This document shows positions 44,595 to 53,073 of a stretch of 64,000 bases of DNA, one piece after another. The stretch is from Gammaproteobacteria bacterium. Lineage in GTDB: Bacteria > Pseudomonadota > Gammaproteobacteria > Enterobacterales > Alteromonadaceae. The position numbers were made by a program, and so were the translations under genes. The stretch spans positions 1 to 64,000 of the forward strand of contig JAHJZX010000047.1 in NCBI GenBank assembly GCA_018826295.1. The letters are read 5' to 3'. Position 1 is the stretch's first letter. Each line of letters starts with the position of its first letter. Below the pieces are notes generated by a model. That model saw nothing but the letters and a program-made list of their open reading frames with translations. It was not told where the DNA came from and searched no databases.

Positions 44595-44628
44595 CAGCGC
44601 TGACCGATGTGGTCTGCAGACTTTTAAT

Positions 44629-45498
44629 CTACCCTACTAACTTTACAGGCACTAACCGCATACCCTGCATATTCTGCTGCCTCAGCCCCTTTAACTGCCG
44701 GCACAGCAACTGTTGATAAGGCTGAAATTGGCTGGTAACTGATTTTGCTTTGATACCAACAACAAAGCTTAACTGCTTATCCGGCAGCATGGCCGTGCTG
44801 GCGCGTTGTTGCAGTGTGGCAATATCCGGCAACAGCATGGCGCTGTAGCCTTCATTTAAGGCAATGCTAACGCCCTTGGCGTCGAAATCACCGAAGTATA
44901 ATGCCGGTTTGTTTTGCTTCAGCCAGGCGGCTTTTAACGCTTTGCAGCCTTGGCTGTACTGGCTGTCCCCGCGATAGATTATTAATGGCTGGATGTACGG
45001 TAGTGCCAGCGAAAAGGCGTCCAACTGATAGAAACAATCGAGGTTTTCCACCACCAACAACGCATCAAACTGTGCCAGTTGCAGCTGTTGCCAGTCGAGA
45101 TCCAGCACTTGCGCTGCTATTCCGGCAACAAGCTGTGGCTGGGCCAAGCTCAGTAACACCCGCTGTTGGCGTGGCTTGATACCAATGCTTTTTTGCTCCA
45201 GCGTACTGATAGTGGCCGCGTCGGTGCGGCTTAGGGTACTGATGTCGGTGCGAAAATCTGGCTGGCCCAGTGCTTGTTGCACACTGGCGATTTGCTGCAG
45301 TAAACCTGATTCAAAGTAGAATTCCGGCCGCTGCAGGCAACTGGCAGAGACGCCGCTTAGCTGTTGGATCAGGCACCAGCTTAACACTTCCTGCACCGCT
45401 TTTTGGCTGGTCGTTTTTTTCACCCTGCCCTTTGCAGCTACCTTGGGCGCCAGTTGGCGCAGAAAAAGGCAAGCTGCGGGGCTGAGTGCAGTTTGCAT
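44629..45498 (-). CDS. TOPRIM-domain nuclease-like protein (JetD/MksG-like)
   Basis: A 289-aa protein, last gene of the SMC-like operon. The C-terminal half has a TOPRIM-type arrangement: ALLVVENLDCF (catalytic Glu, about residue 150) and ALYFGDFDAKGVSIA (the DxD pair, about 201). This fits the DUF2220 or JetD/MksG nucleases of Wadjet/MksBEFG systems, which cut plasmid DNA trapped by the SMC complex. The N-terminal half holds a helical, winged-helix-like region (KKTTSQKAVQEVLSWCL). The start overlaps the stop of the kleisin-like gene by one base (TGATG). Confidence 0.78.
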   Translation of the reverse strand: MQTALSPAACLFLRQLAPKVAAKGRVKKTTSQKAVQEVLSWCLIQQLSGVSASCLQRPEFYFESGLLQQIASVQQALGQPDFRTDISTLSRTDAATISTLEQKSIGIKPRQQRVLLSLAQPQLVAGIAAQVLDLDWQQLQLAQFDALLVVENLDCFYQLDAFSLALPYIQPLIIYRGDSQYSQGCKALKAAWLKQNKPALYFGDFDAKGVSIALNEGYSAMLLPDIATLQQRASTAMLPDKQLSFVVGIKAKSVTSQFQPYQQLLCRQLKGLRQQNMQGMRLVPVKLVG

Positions 45499-46751
45499 CA
45501 GGCCGCCTGTGCGTTCAGGCTGAGGCTGATATCACGAATAATCAGCAACTGGTTGCTACTGCTGGCGGGCGCTTCATCACGTTTGATAGCAAACATCTGT
45601 TTTTCGTCCAGCGGCAGGGCCTGATATTCTGCGATGATCTGATACAGCCAGATTTCGCTGTCCCATTCCAGTTGCTGCTGCAACAAATATTCCAGCGCAC
45701 TGAGTTTGCCGCCATGGTCGATAACACGCAGATAAAAGTTCTCGACGTCGGTTTTCAGCGCCTGCTGACGCGCGGCGATGGCTTCATCCTGCCATTGCTG
45801 GGCAAAACTGGCCGCCGGCGTCTCGCTTAGCGACACCGCCTTATGCCGCGGCAGCGCCCGTACTAATTCGGCTAAGATCTGCCGCTCGCTGGCTTTATCC
45901 AGCGCTATCGATGCCTGCGGTACTATGGCTGCCGCCTGGTTAAACAACTGAGGCAGCTCGCTGCGGTTGGGGTAATCGGCTGGCTGGTACTTCGGGTGCT
46001 GACGCAAAAATGCCGCCATATTAGCAATTAATAACGAGCGGGCTTGCTGCTGGCGGAACTTGGCCAGCAATTCGACTAAACGCTTTTGCACTTCCAGTAA
46101 GCTACTGTGATGCGAACTAAGCTGGTTTTGCAGCTGGCTCACCAGCAATTTACGCAAGTGGTTATTGCCCTCTGACAACTCAATTAACTCGTTAAAATCC
46201 AGCAGCACCAGTCCGTCAAGCAAACGGCGCAATTGCTTTTGCGCGCGTTCGTTTTCGCGGATTTTATCATCCAGGCTGGCAACAAAGCCAAAGTCACTGT
46301 TGAGTCTATGCCACAAGCTGTCTATCGCTTCTTCAAACTGGCCGCTTAAATCGTGCACGTGCTCGGTTAAGCGCTGAAGTTGCAGCTCGGCTACGCTGTA
46401 ATCACCTTTGTACTGCGCATCACGGTATGCCTGCACCCGGTTACGGATTTGTTCCAGTTTTTCGGCAACATCAGCGTTGATCTGGCGGCGGTTTTCATCG
46501 GCTATCATGCTGGCAATCAGCTCACTGACCAATGGCCGCAGCGCCAGCGCCTGCTGCTCATCCGGCCGCCATAAAATCCGCGCCGCGATCAGCTTTTTCA
46601 ATGCGCCTTCACTAAAGGCGGTTTCATCAATAAAGCCGTCTAAATAGCCCTGCATCAGCGCCTTATGGTGCTTGCCCAATAATGCCAAGCGCTCAGCGCC
46701 GATGTTGAACAGGTTAGAGGCGATGCCGCTGCTAATATCTGCCGGCGCCAT
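45498..46751 (-). CDS. Kleisin-like subunit of SMC complex (MksF/JetA-like)
   Basis: A 417-aa cytoplasmic protein, third gene of the operon. It is mainly helical, with a long coiled-coil-like stretch (about residues 85-260, including EKLEQIRNRVQAYRDAQYKG and LSSHHSSLLEVQKRLVELLA) and a C-terminal wHTH-like region (about 335-410). This is the layout expected of a kleisin bridging two SMC-type ATPases. Overlaps of one base at both ends with the MksE-like and TOPRIM genes imply stoichiometric co-expression. Assignment depends on operon context plus shape; no single motif is decisive. Confidence 0.7.
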   Translation of the reverse strand: MAPADISSGIASNLFNIGAERLALLGKHHKALMQGYLDGFIDETAFSEGALKKLIAARILWRPDEQQALALRPLVSELIASMIADENRRQINADVAEKLEQIRNRVQAYRDAQYKGDYSVAELQLQRLTEHVHDLSGQFEEAIDSLWHRLNSDFGFVASLDDKIRENERAQKQLRRLLDGLVLLDFNELIELSEGNNHLRKLLVSQLQNQLSSHHSSLLEVQKRLVELLAKFRQQQARSLLIANMAAFLRQHPKYQPADYPNRSELPQLFNQAAAIVPQASIALDKASERQILAELVRALPRHKAVSLSETPAASFAQQWQDEAIAARQQALKTDVENFYLRVIDHGGKLSALEYLLQQQLEWDSEIWLYQIIAEYQALPLDEKQMFAIKRDEAPASSSNQLLIIRDISLSLNAQAA

Positions 46752-47371
46752 CAGATCAGTGCCTCCTGCACGGGCGTATCATCAACCGGTAAGTGTTCTT
46801 CATCACGGATAAAACGAATAACATCAATTAAATAGTCAATTTTTCCGGTAACAATGTAGTACTGCCTATCGTGGTGTGGTTGCAGCAGGTAGCCGTGTTC
46901 TTTTAAGCGGCGGAAAATCAGCTTGATCTGGTTATCCAGCTGCTCGCTCTGGCTGTTAAAAAAGCGATCGCTGGCCAGCTGGTTCAGGCGCTGACGCAGG
47001 CTTTGGTTATCTTCGGTGCGCAGCACAAATTCCTGCAGCTTAATGGTGTCACCGGCGGTTAGTGCGCTATCGCGGCCCAGGGTTTCCTGCACCAATTGCA
47101 GCCACTCCAGCAGCGGCAACAAAGATTGCACCGTTAAAGCAAACTGACTGCTTAGCTGTTCACGCGCATCTTTGGTTAACTCATGGTAGCCGAGAAAAAA
47201 CACGCTGTTATCGTCATTGGCGACTAAACGCCGGTTTAACGGCCGGAGGTAGTGGTTAATTTCCTGCTGGGTTTGCTCATTACTTAAATGGCGAAACGCA
47301 TCTTCGTCGCTAACCTGACAAATAAAGTCTCCGGCCAGCAAGCGCTCCAGTAAGGGTCCGTGTTGTAACAT
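46751..47371 (-). CDS. MksE/JetB-like (DUF4194-type) subunit of SMC complex
   Basis: A 206-aa protein, second gene of the operon. Predicted structure is two winged-helix-like units: LLAGDFICQVSDEDAFRHLSN and VNDDNSVFFLGYHELTKD in the first, IKLIFRRLKEHGYLLQPHHDRQYYIVTGK in the second. It then ends in a short strand and tail (IDVIRFIRDEEHLPVDD). The size and tandem winged-helix ending fit the KITE-type MksE/JetB proteins that bind the kleisin. It overlaps its neighbours by one base at each end. Confidence 0.7.
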   Translation of the reverse strand: MLQHGPLLERLLAGDFICQVSDEDAFRHLSNEQTQQEINHYLRPLNRRLVANDDNSVFFLGYHELTKDAREQLSSQFALTVQSLLPLLEWLQLVQETLGRDSALTAGDTIKLQEFVLRTEDNQSLRQRLNQLASDRFFNSQSEQLDNQIKLIFRRLKEHGYLLQPHHDRQYYIVTGKIDYLIDVIRFIRDEEHLPVDDTPVQEALI

Positions 47372-50300
47372 CAGCTTGCCTCCTGCTGTTTACTGGCCAG
47401 TCGCTCGGCTAAGCGGCTGATTTTCGGTTGAATACGTTTTAACTGGCGCTTACTAGGGTCTTGCTGGCTCGGCTCAATTAAATAGCGGTGCGAAAACAGC
47501 ATTAACACATCAGATTCCGGATTCGGGAAAGCACCAACAATAACAATATTGTTGCTGCTACAGGCGGCAAACAGTTTTTCTACGTTGTGATACGCCAGGG
47601 TGCCAATTTCATCTATCGGCCAGTGAATTATCACTTTGGCCGCGCCGCGCAGCAAGCGGGTAAACGCCAGTAAGTACTTACATAAAATTAAGTACGCCAT
47701 ACCATGGCTGGAGGATTCCAATAGCTGGCGATCATTTTTTATCACCAGCTCAGAGCCGCCTTCGCTTAAATGCAGCTCAAGTCGCAGCAGGGACTCAATA
47801 CTGTATTGCTCATCGGCCCGCAGCAGCTCAACCACATCAGCCAGTGCATTCAGATATTGCTCTGACGGTAAGGCTTTGCCCGAAGCGCCCCAGTCGTCGT
47901 AAAGTTTGGCGAAATGTTTTAACGGCTGCCAAAAGCCCAGCTCGTCGATGGTCGATAAAATACGCACTTCCGATTTACTTATGCCTTCCAGCAGTAAATC
48001 ATCGGCTACCGCTTCGCTTAAACGGCGGCTTTGCAGCGCGATACGACGATTAATATCACTGAACACGGTAAAGAACTTTTTCAGATCGCCACCGATGTTC
48101 TCGCCCATTTCCAGCAATTGCTGCTGGGCATCTTTTAATATTTGCAGCAGACCGTGCAAGATAGGCAGTTGCTGGCGTTTACCGGCATGATCCGGCAGTT
48201 GGCGCCGCTCGTGCTGCAACCGGTCTAAAAATTCCGGCCCGGCATCTTTGCTCAGTAAGGTTTCAAATTGCTCCAGCGCGGCTTTTAACGCGCTGTCTAT
48301 TTTACTACGCTGCTCCAGCGCTTCATTGGTCCGCGCCAGCCGTTCGATAATATCGGCCGAGGCAGTTAATGTTGCCGGGCTAACGTCAGCCAGATACAGC
48401 TCTTTAAAGCGGGCAAACACTGGCCGTAACTGCGCCAGTAACTGCTCGGCCTGAGCCATCAGCTCTTGCTGCTGCCGCTTTTGCTCGTCGAGTTTTTTCA
48501 CTGTGGCGCTGTAATCGGCTTTTTGCTGCTCCAGTGCCTGCTTTACGCTGCGCAGCTGCTGTTTTAACTCGGTTTCTTTGCCCAGCAATTCTGGCCTTAG
48601 TTGTTGCCAGTCCAGCGCAATAAATTTCTGCCAGGCGGTCAGTTCATCCTGGCGGGCTTCTACCGCTTTAATGTCGGTTTTCAGCTGGTCCTGCTTGTGC
48701 TTTAACTCGGTTAAACGGCGCGGATCTATACCCTTGGCCGATAGCTCTTCGTTAAATGCCTGCTGTAACTCTTTGATCTGGTTTTTGTTGTCTTCGCGTT
48801 TATGTTCCAGCTGGCGTTCCAGCTCGTCCAGTTGCTCGTCAAATACCTGCAGTTCCGCCTGCCAGTCGGCCTTGTGCTCCAGTTTCTGGCTGTTATGGTC
48901 CGCTTTCAGATCTTGAAGATCAGCCTGTTGCTGCGCCGTGAGTTTATCCAGTTGTTGTTGCTGCGCGCTTAGTTCGGCTTTGACTGTGGCCTGGCGTTTG
49001 GCGGCCAGCTCGCGCTGCTCTGCCTGTAGCCGGTTACGCGCATCACGGGCGTATTCGATATTTTGTTCGTACTGGGTTAGCTGCCACTGTGCCTGCTCCA
49101 GCTGGCCACGGCTTAACTCAGCCTGCTCGTGCAGTTGTTGCAGCGCTTTTTCTGCCTCGGTTTTATTCGCGCCAGCCTGCGCCAGCTGTTGCTCGGCGCT
49201 GGCGATGCGGTGACGAATAGCCGCCTCATCCTGAGCGTAATCCGGTGTGTCTATCGCAGCCAGTTCCAACTGCAGGCCGTACAGGCTGTCGCTCAGCTCT
49301 GCCAGATGCGGTTGTAAATCCTGCCGCTCCAGCAAGCGCTCGTCCAGCACCTTGCCCAGCTTGTGCTCCCAGCCCTGGTAGTGCAACCGTAAGAAGTGGC
49401 GCAAGCTGCCCTGCTCTGGTGTTAACTGGCGGTGCAATTGCTGCAGCTGTTGTTCAGCGCTGTGCAGGGCTTTACGGCTAAGTTGCAGCTGCTGATCGGC
49501 GTTATCGCGCTGAGTGCGCGCCTGCTGATATTGTGCCTGCAATTGCTGTAACTGCCGGCCTTGTAGCTGTGCCTGTTGCTGCGCCTGCTCCAGCCGCAGC
49601 TCGGCACTGCGTTGTTGCTCCAGTTCGTCTGCCGTGAGCTGTGAGGTAGCCAGCTGGCTTTTAAGCACCGCGATACTGCTGCTGATGTTGGTTAACTGCT
49701 GCGCAAACTGCTGCTGCGCCTGCTGCAACCGGCTTTGAAAAGCCTGCTCCAGCGCCGCCAGCTTATTGTCTTGCTGCTCGCGGGTGGCATCTTTTTGTTG
49801 CTGCAACTGGCGCGCTTTGCCGCGGTGCTGCTCACTTAAACGGTTAAAGGCTTCAGCCAGCTTGATTTTACGCTGCTCTAACTGGCGTTCTAAATCGCCG
49901 TGCTGCTCTACCATCAATTGATATTGCTCAACCGTTTCTTCCAGCTGCTCACGCCACAACGGCAGCGCATCGCTATCACGCTGTAATTTCGGCATATCTT
50001 TGCTGTCATAGTCGTCAAAGCGCTGTTGCAGCTGGTCTAAGCGGGCACTGGTTTCGTGTAAGCTGGCTTCGGCTTTGGCCAACTGACTGTTTAACTCCAG
50101 CTGCTGCTGGCCAAACTGCTCTTTTAACTGCTGCAACTGGCCGCGTAGCGCATTAACCTGTTGCTCGGCATCGGCTTTGCACTGCTGTTGTGTGCTTTCA
50201 TCTTGTTGTAACAGCGGCAATAAGGCAGCTAACTGCGCTTCGGCGCTGTCCAGTTGTTGCGCTAACTGCTGCAAGCGCTCAAAGTCTTGCTGCAGTTTAT

Positions 50301-51036
50301 CCAGCCGCATTGACTGACGCATTTGCAGGATCCACTCACGCGCCTTGGTGTTTTTTACCTTAGTAGTCGGCAGGGTAACGCCGTCTTCTTCAAAAATGGC
50401 CGCCAGCATCGCTTTTAGCGTGTCCATTTTGCCCTCTTTGGCGTGCACGGCACTGACCAGCTTTTCAATATGACGTAGTTTGTGGCCACTGCTGACCAAG
50501 CTAAAGCTGGCGGCTAAACGGCGCAGTTTGACGCTGTCTGCATTGTTGCCACGTAGCGCGGCGGCGTCGTTTTGAATAATACTGCGATATTCGCTGGTAG
50601 CGCTAATCTTGGCCGATACCTGCACATCGGGCCGGCTGCGCATACTGGCAGCCCAGTCACTATAGCTCATGGCTTTCACGCCATCCTCGCTTTGTGTCAG
50701 GTAAAAATCGCTCTGGTAGGCAGCGCCGACAAAGCGGTAATCGACTCCGCCATCACTTTTACGGGTCAATACCACCTGACAGATAGCGCCATCTTCGCGC
50801 TGATATTCATAAATTAAGTAGCTGTTGGAAAATGGCAGGTAAAATTCATCAAACTTTTTGCGGGTTTTTGGCACCACCCGGTTCGGCTGCTCGCCATAAA
50901 ACACCGGCACTAAACGTTGCAAGGTAGTTTTACCCGAAGCATTGGTACCGCAAATATTGGTGTGCTGATCCAGTTGTAATTCCACCACGCCGGGCAGATG
51001 AGTGTGCAGCAGCACAATACGGAGTAATTGAGACAT
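47371..51036 (-). CDS. SMC/MksB-like ATPase with very long coiled coil (JetC-like)
   Basis: A 1221-aa protein, first gene of the operon. The N-terminal ATPase lobe carries Walker A NICGTNASGKTT (about residues 28-38) and an SMC/MukB-like start (LLRIVLLHTHLPGVVELQLDQHTN). From about 230 to 960 the chain is almost entirely coiled coil, rich in Gln, Leu and Glu, with a break near 560-600 that may be the hinge (EQGSLRHFLRLHYQGW). The C-terminal lobe has a signature-like ESSSHGMAYLILCKY and Walker B KVIIHWPIDEIG (about 1137). Such ATPases extrude DNA loops; in Wadjet systems they recognise small circular DNA. ATG 51036 follows AGGATGCG. Gene order ATPase first differs from the usual jetABCD. Confidence 0.87.
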   Translation of the reverse strand: MSQLLRIVLLHTHLPGVVELQLDQHTNICGTNASGKTTLQRLVPVFYGEQPNRVVPKTRKKFDEFYLPFSNSYLIYEYQREDGAICQVVLTRKSDGGVDYRFVGAAYQSDFYLTQSEDGVKAMSYSDWAASMRSRPDVQVSAKISATSEYRSIIQNDAAALRGNNADSVKLRRLAASFSLVSSGHKLRHIEKLVSAVHAKEGKMDTLKAMLAAIFEEDGVTLPTTKVKNTKAREWILQMRQSMRLDKLQQDFERLQQLAQQLDSAEAQLAALLPLLQQDESTQQQCKADAEQQVNALRGQLQQLKEQFGQQQLELNSQLAKAEASLHETSARLDQLQQRFDDYDSKDMPKLQRDSDALPLWREQLEETVEQYQLMVEQHGDLERQLEQRKIKLAEAFNRLSEQHRGKARQLQQQKDATREQQDNKLAALEQAFQSRLQQAQQQFAQQLTNISSSIAVLKSQLATSQLTADELEQQRSAELRLEQAQQQAQLQGRQLQQLQAQYQQARTQRDNADQQLQLSRKALHSAEQQLQQLHRQLTPEQGSLRHFLRLHYQGWEHKLGKVLDERLLERQDLQPHLAELSDSLYGLQLELAAIDTPDYAQDEAAIRHRIASAEQQLAQAGANKTEAEKALQQLHEQAELSRGQLEQAQWQLTQYEQNIEYARDARNRLQAEQRELAAKRQATVKAELSAQQQQLDKLTAQQQADLQDLKADHNSQKLEHKADWQAELQVFDEQLDELERQLEHKREDNKNQIKELQQAFNEELSAKGIDPRRLTELKHKQDQLKTDIKAVEARQDELTAWQKFIALDWQQLRPELLGKETELKQQLRSVKQALEQQKADYSATVKKLDEQKRQQQELMAQAEQLLAQLRPVFARFKELYLADVSPATLTASADIIERLARTNEALEQRSKIDSALKAALEQFETLLSKDAGPEFLDRLQHERRQLPDHAGKRQQLPILHGLLQILKDAQQQLLEMGENIGGDLKKFFTVFSDINRRIALQSRRLSEAVADDLLLEGISKSEVRILSTIDELGFWQPLKHFAKLYDDWGASGKALPSEQYLNALADVVELLRADEQYSIESLLRLELHLSEGGSELVIKNDRQLLESSSHGMAYLILCKYLLAFTRLLRGAAKVIIHWPIDEIGTLAYHNVEKLFAACSSNNIVIVGAFPNPESDVLMLFSHRYLIEPSQQDPSKRQLKRIQPKISRLAERLASKQQEAS

Positions 51037-51136
51037 AGCGCATCCTGTCGGCGGCGCAAAAACAAGGCGCCGCTATCGTCGATTTATAGCGGCTTATTAT
51101 CCATGGAAAATGGCTAAATGCCAGCAAAACGCTAGC

Positions 51137-52264
51137 TTAGCCGGTTGTTGCCGGCTTCTTACTCAATACGCGCCAGCACCACTCTAATGGCCCTTGGTTG
51201 AAGTGGCTGAAGTACCAGCGACAGCACAGTAATTGCAGTAAAATCATACTTGATGCAATGCCCAGCAACGCAGTGCGATCGAGACTGGCGAACCAATCCG
51301 GCCGTATTACACGAAACAGTAATACCATCAGCAACGTTTGACCGATATAAAGCGAAAAGGCCATCCTGCCACAGGGTGCCAACCAGCGTTGCAACCAGGC
51401 ATTATCGCGCCGGTGAATTAGCACACTGGCAAATGACAGCGCCATTAATAACATAGCAAGCTGTTCCCACGGCAGTGCTGTGTTCAGACCATAGCCATAG
51501 CCGCTTACATGGTCCAACAGAACGGTAACGCTACTAATCACAAAGGCAAGCCAGAACAGTGTCTTTGTCATTGCCGTGCTATAGCCCGTGTCAAACCAGG
51601 CACTTTTATACAGTGAAACACCAAACAGCATTATTGCTGCCATCAGCCAATACCAAGTCAATGCAAATGCTATTAGCATAAGCACGGCATAAATTGCATT
51701 CTGTATTAGCTGCTCAAGATAAGATCCGGTCCACAATTGCTGCTGTGCAGCTAGCGTTTCTGCGGTTAATGCTTCTAAAGGCTCTGTTTGCGCCCACAGC
51801 AGATAAACCATATAAAACAGTGGCATAATCAAACCATAAGCAAAGAAGCGCACGGCTTTACGCCATAAGTCGCTGCTGTCTAGCTGTAAATAACCCTGTT
51901 TCAGCACAATAAGCCCGGCCAACGCATACCAGAGCAAAATGTCGCCACTCCACAAAAACACACCATGCACCAAACCAAACAGGCACAGCCAATACAGGCG
52001 TCGCTGCAGATAACCTTGACCATACTGCTGCAAGATTAACCACATACTAATACCGAACAGCAAATTAAATAGCGTCAAAAAACGGCCGGATATTAACAGC
52101 GTCTGTAAGTTATATAAGCTGGTATCAACTAAGCTGACACCGGCTTCATGCCAGATCAGGCTGTGGGCGTAGTCAATTGGATAAGCAAAGGCAAAAATGT
52201 TCATCAGCAATATGCCTAAAACGGCAAAACCACGGATGATATCGAGCTGAGGCAAACGCTGCAT
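51137..52264 (-). CDS. DUF418-family membrane protein
   Basis: A 375-aa protein with about ten hydrophobic segments. The N-terminal motif LDIIRGFAVLGILLMNIFAF and GVFLWSGDILLWYALAGLIVL are characteristic of the DUF418/YeiB family; the C-terminal GPLEWCWRVL motif also fits. Members are inner-membrane proteins possibly related to acyltransferases of the OafA/YrhL type; no substrate is known. It lies upstream of the SMC operon on the same strand, with about 100 bp between. It is likely core genome and marks the right edge of the island. Confidence 0.85.
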   Translation of the reverse strand: MQRLPQLDIIRGFAVLGILLMNIFAFAYPIDYAHSLIWHEAGVSLVDTSLYNLQTLLISGRFLTLFNLLFGISMWLILQQYGQGYLQRRLYWLCLFGLVHGVFLWSGDILLWYALAGLIVLKQGYLQLDSSDLWRKAVRFFAYGLIMPLFYMVYLLWAQTEPLEALTAETLAAQQQLWTGSYLEQLIQNAIYAVLMLIAFALTWYWLMAAIMLFGVSLYKSAWFDTGYSTAMTKTLFWLAFVISSVTVLLDHVSGYGYGLNTALPWEQLAMLLMALSFASVLIHRRDNAWLQRWLAPCGRMAFSLYIGQTLLMVLLFRVIRPDWFASLDRTALLGIASSMILLQLLCCRWYFSHFNQGPLEWCWRVLSKKPATTG

Positions 52265-52307
52265 ATTGGGAAGTTGTCCGAAAAATTGGGGTTAGAAACT
52301 ACAATGT

Positions 52308-52913
52308 TTACGGTTTAATAACAATAGTTCCTGCAGTTTCATTAATAAGCTGCTGCCGCAATGTCAGCTCTACATCCTGTGGCAGGCTGATGCTCAGCGT
52401 TACCTGGTCGCTGTAACTGACATTATCCAGCGATGCGTTGTATTGCTGCAGTAGCTGGCGTAAGCGTGCTTCAAAGGCAAAGCTGACAATAATACTCAGC
52501 TGCACACTGGGGCTAACCACGCGCAGTTCGGCGTTGCTTGCGGCTTGTGATACCGCATTGGAATAAGCCCGCACTAAACCCCCGGCGCCCAGTTTAACGC
52601 CGCCGAAATAGCGCACCACCACCGCCAGACAGTTACCCAGCTCGCGCTCGGTAAGCACATGCAACATAGGTTTACCGGCGGTGCCGCCCGGTTCGCCGTC
52701 ATCGCTAAAGGCCTGGGTTTGCGGCTGGCGGGTATTGCCAATAATGTAGGCCCAGCAAACATGGTTGGCATCGGGGTAGCGAGTACGATAATGCGCCACC
52801 CAGGTCATTGCCGCATCCCGGTTGTCGACTGGATGTAAAAAGGTAAGAAATTCGCTGTTCTTTTCCAGCAGCAGGTGCTCTGTGGCAGCAGCGAGTACGG
52901 TAAACCGGGTCAT
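52308..52913 (-). CDS. yigZ: YigZ/IMPACT-family protein
   Basis: A 201-aa protein. The N-terminal UPF0029/IMPACT domain (residues 1-125) shows KNSEFLTFLHPV, ANHVCWAYIIG, and the family signature SDDGEPGGTAGKPML followed by VVVRYFGGVKLGAGGLVRAYSNA. The C-terminal DUF1949 domain (about 135-200) is present. Bacterial YigZ is a cytoplasmic protein with a ribosome/translation-associated link, but its molecular function is not settled. The gene lies between a DUF418 gene and the divergent TonB receptor. Confidence 0.93.
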   Translation of the reverse strand: MTRFTVLAAATEHLLLEKNSEFLTFLHPVDNRDAAMTWVAHYRTRYPDANHVCWAYIIGNTRQPQTQAFSDDGEPGGTAGKPMLHVLTERELGNCLAVVVRYFGGVKLGAGGLVRAYSNAVSQAASNAELRVVSPSVQLSIIVSFAFEARLRQLLQQYNASLDNVSYSDQVTLSISLPQDVELTLRQQLINETAGTIVIKP

Positions 52914-53002
52914 AACAGCATTAGTTGGCCAATATCACGCTGCGCAGCTTACCTTAAAAGACCGTCAAAGGCACGGCGAACGGCCCTTTCGTCCGCCTTA
53001 GC

Positions 53003-53031
53003 TTGACAATTGTTAACAATACCTATATAAA
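53003..53031 (+). promoter_or_regulatory. Sigma70 promoter of the TonB receptor gene
   Basis: TTGACA at 53003-53008 and TATAAA at 53026-53031 are separated by exactly 17 bp, an almost consensus pair, about 37 bp upstream of the predicted transcript start region and 43 bp before ATG 53074. The -10 overlaps the Fur-type dyad. Confidence 0.75.
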
Positions 53032-53049
53032 TGCGAACCATTCTCATTT
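53029..53049 (+). promoter_or_regulatory. Fur-type operator over the TonB receptor promoter
   Basis: A 21-bp dyad with arms AAATGCGAAC and ATTCTCATTT around one central base; 8 of 10 pairs match. It resembles the Fur box and overlaps the -10 element, so iron-dependent repression of the TonB receptor/PepSY pair is expected. Confidence 0.75.
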
Positions 53050-53073
53050 CACTTAACGTTAACAAGGTTGGTT

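Noticed and set aside
47371..51036. Could be a MukB of a MukBEF condensin rather than a Wadjet-type ATPase.
   Set aside because: MukBEF operons lack a TOPRIM nuclease; the adjacent fourth gene with VVENLD and FGDFDAKG motifs favours an MksBEFG/Wadjet-type system, though a chromosomal-maintenance role is not excluded.
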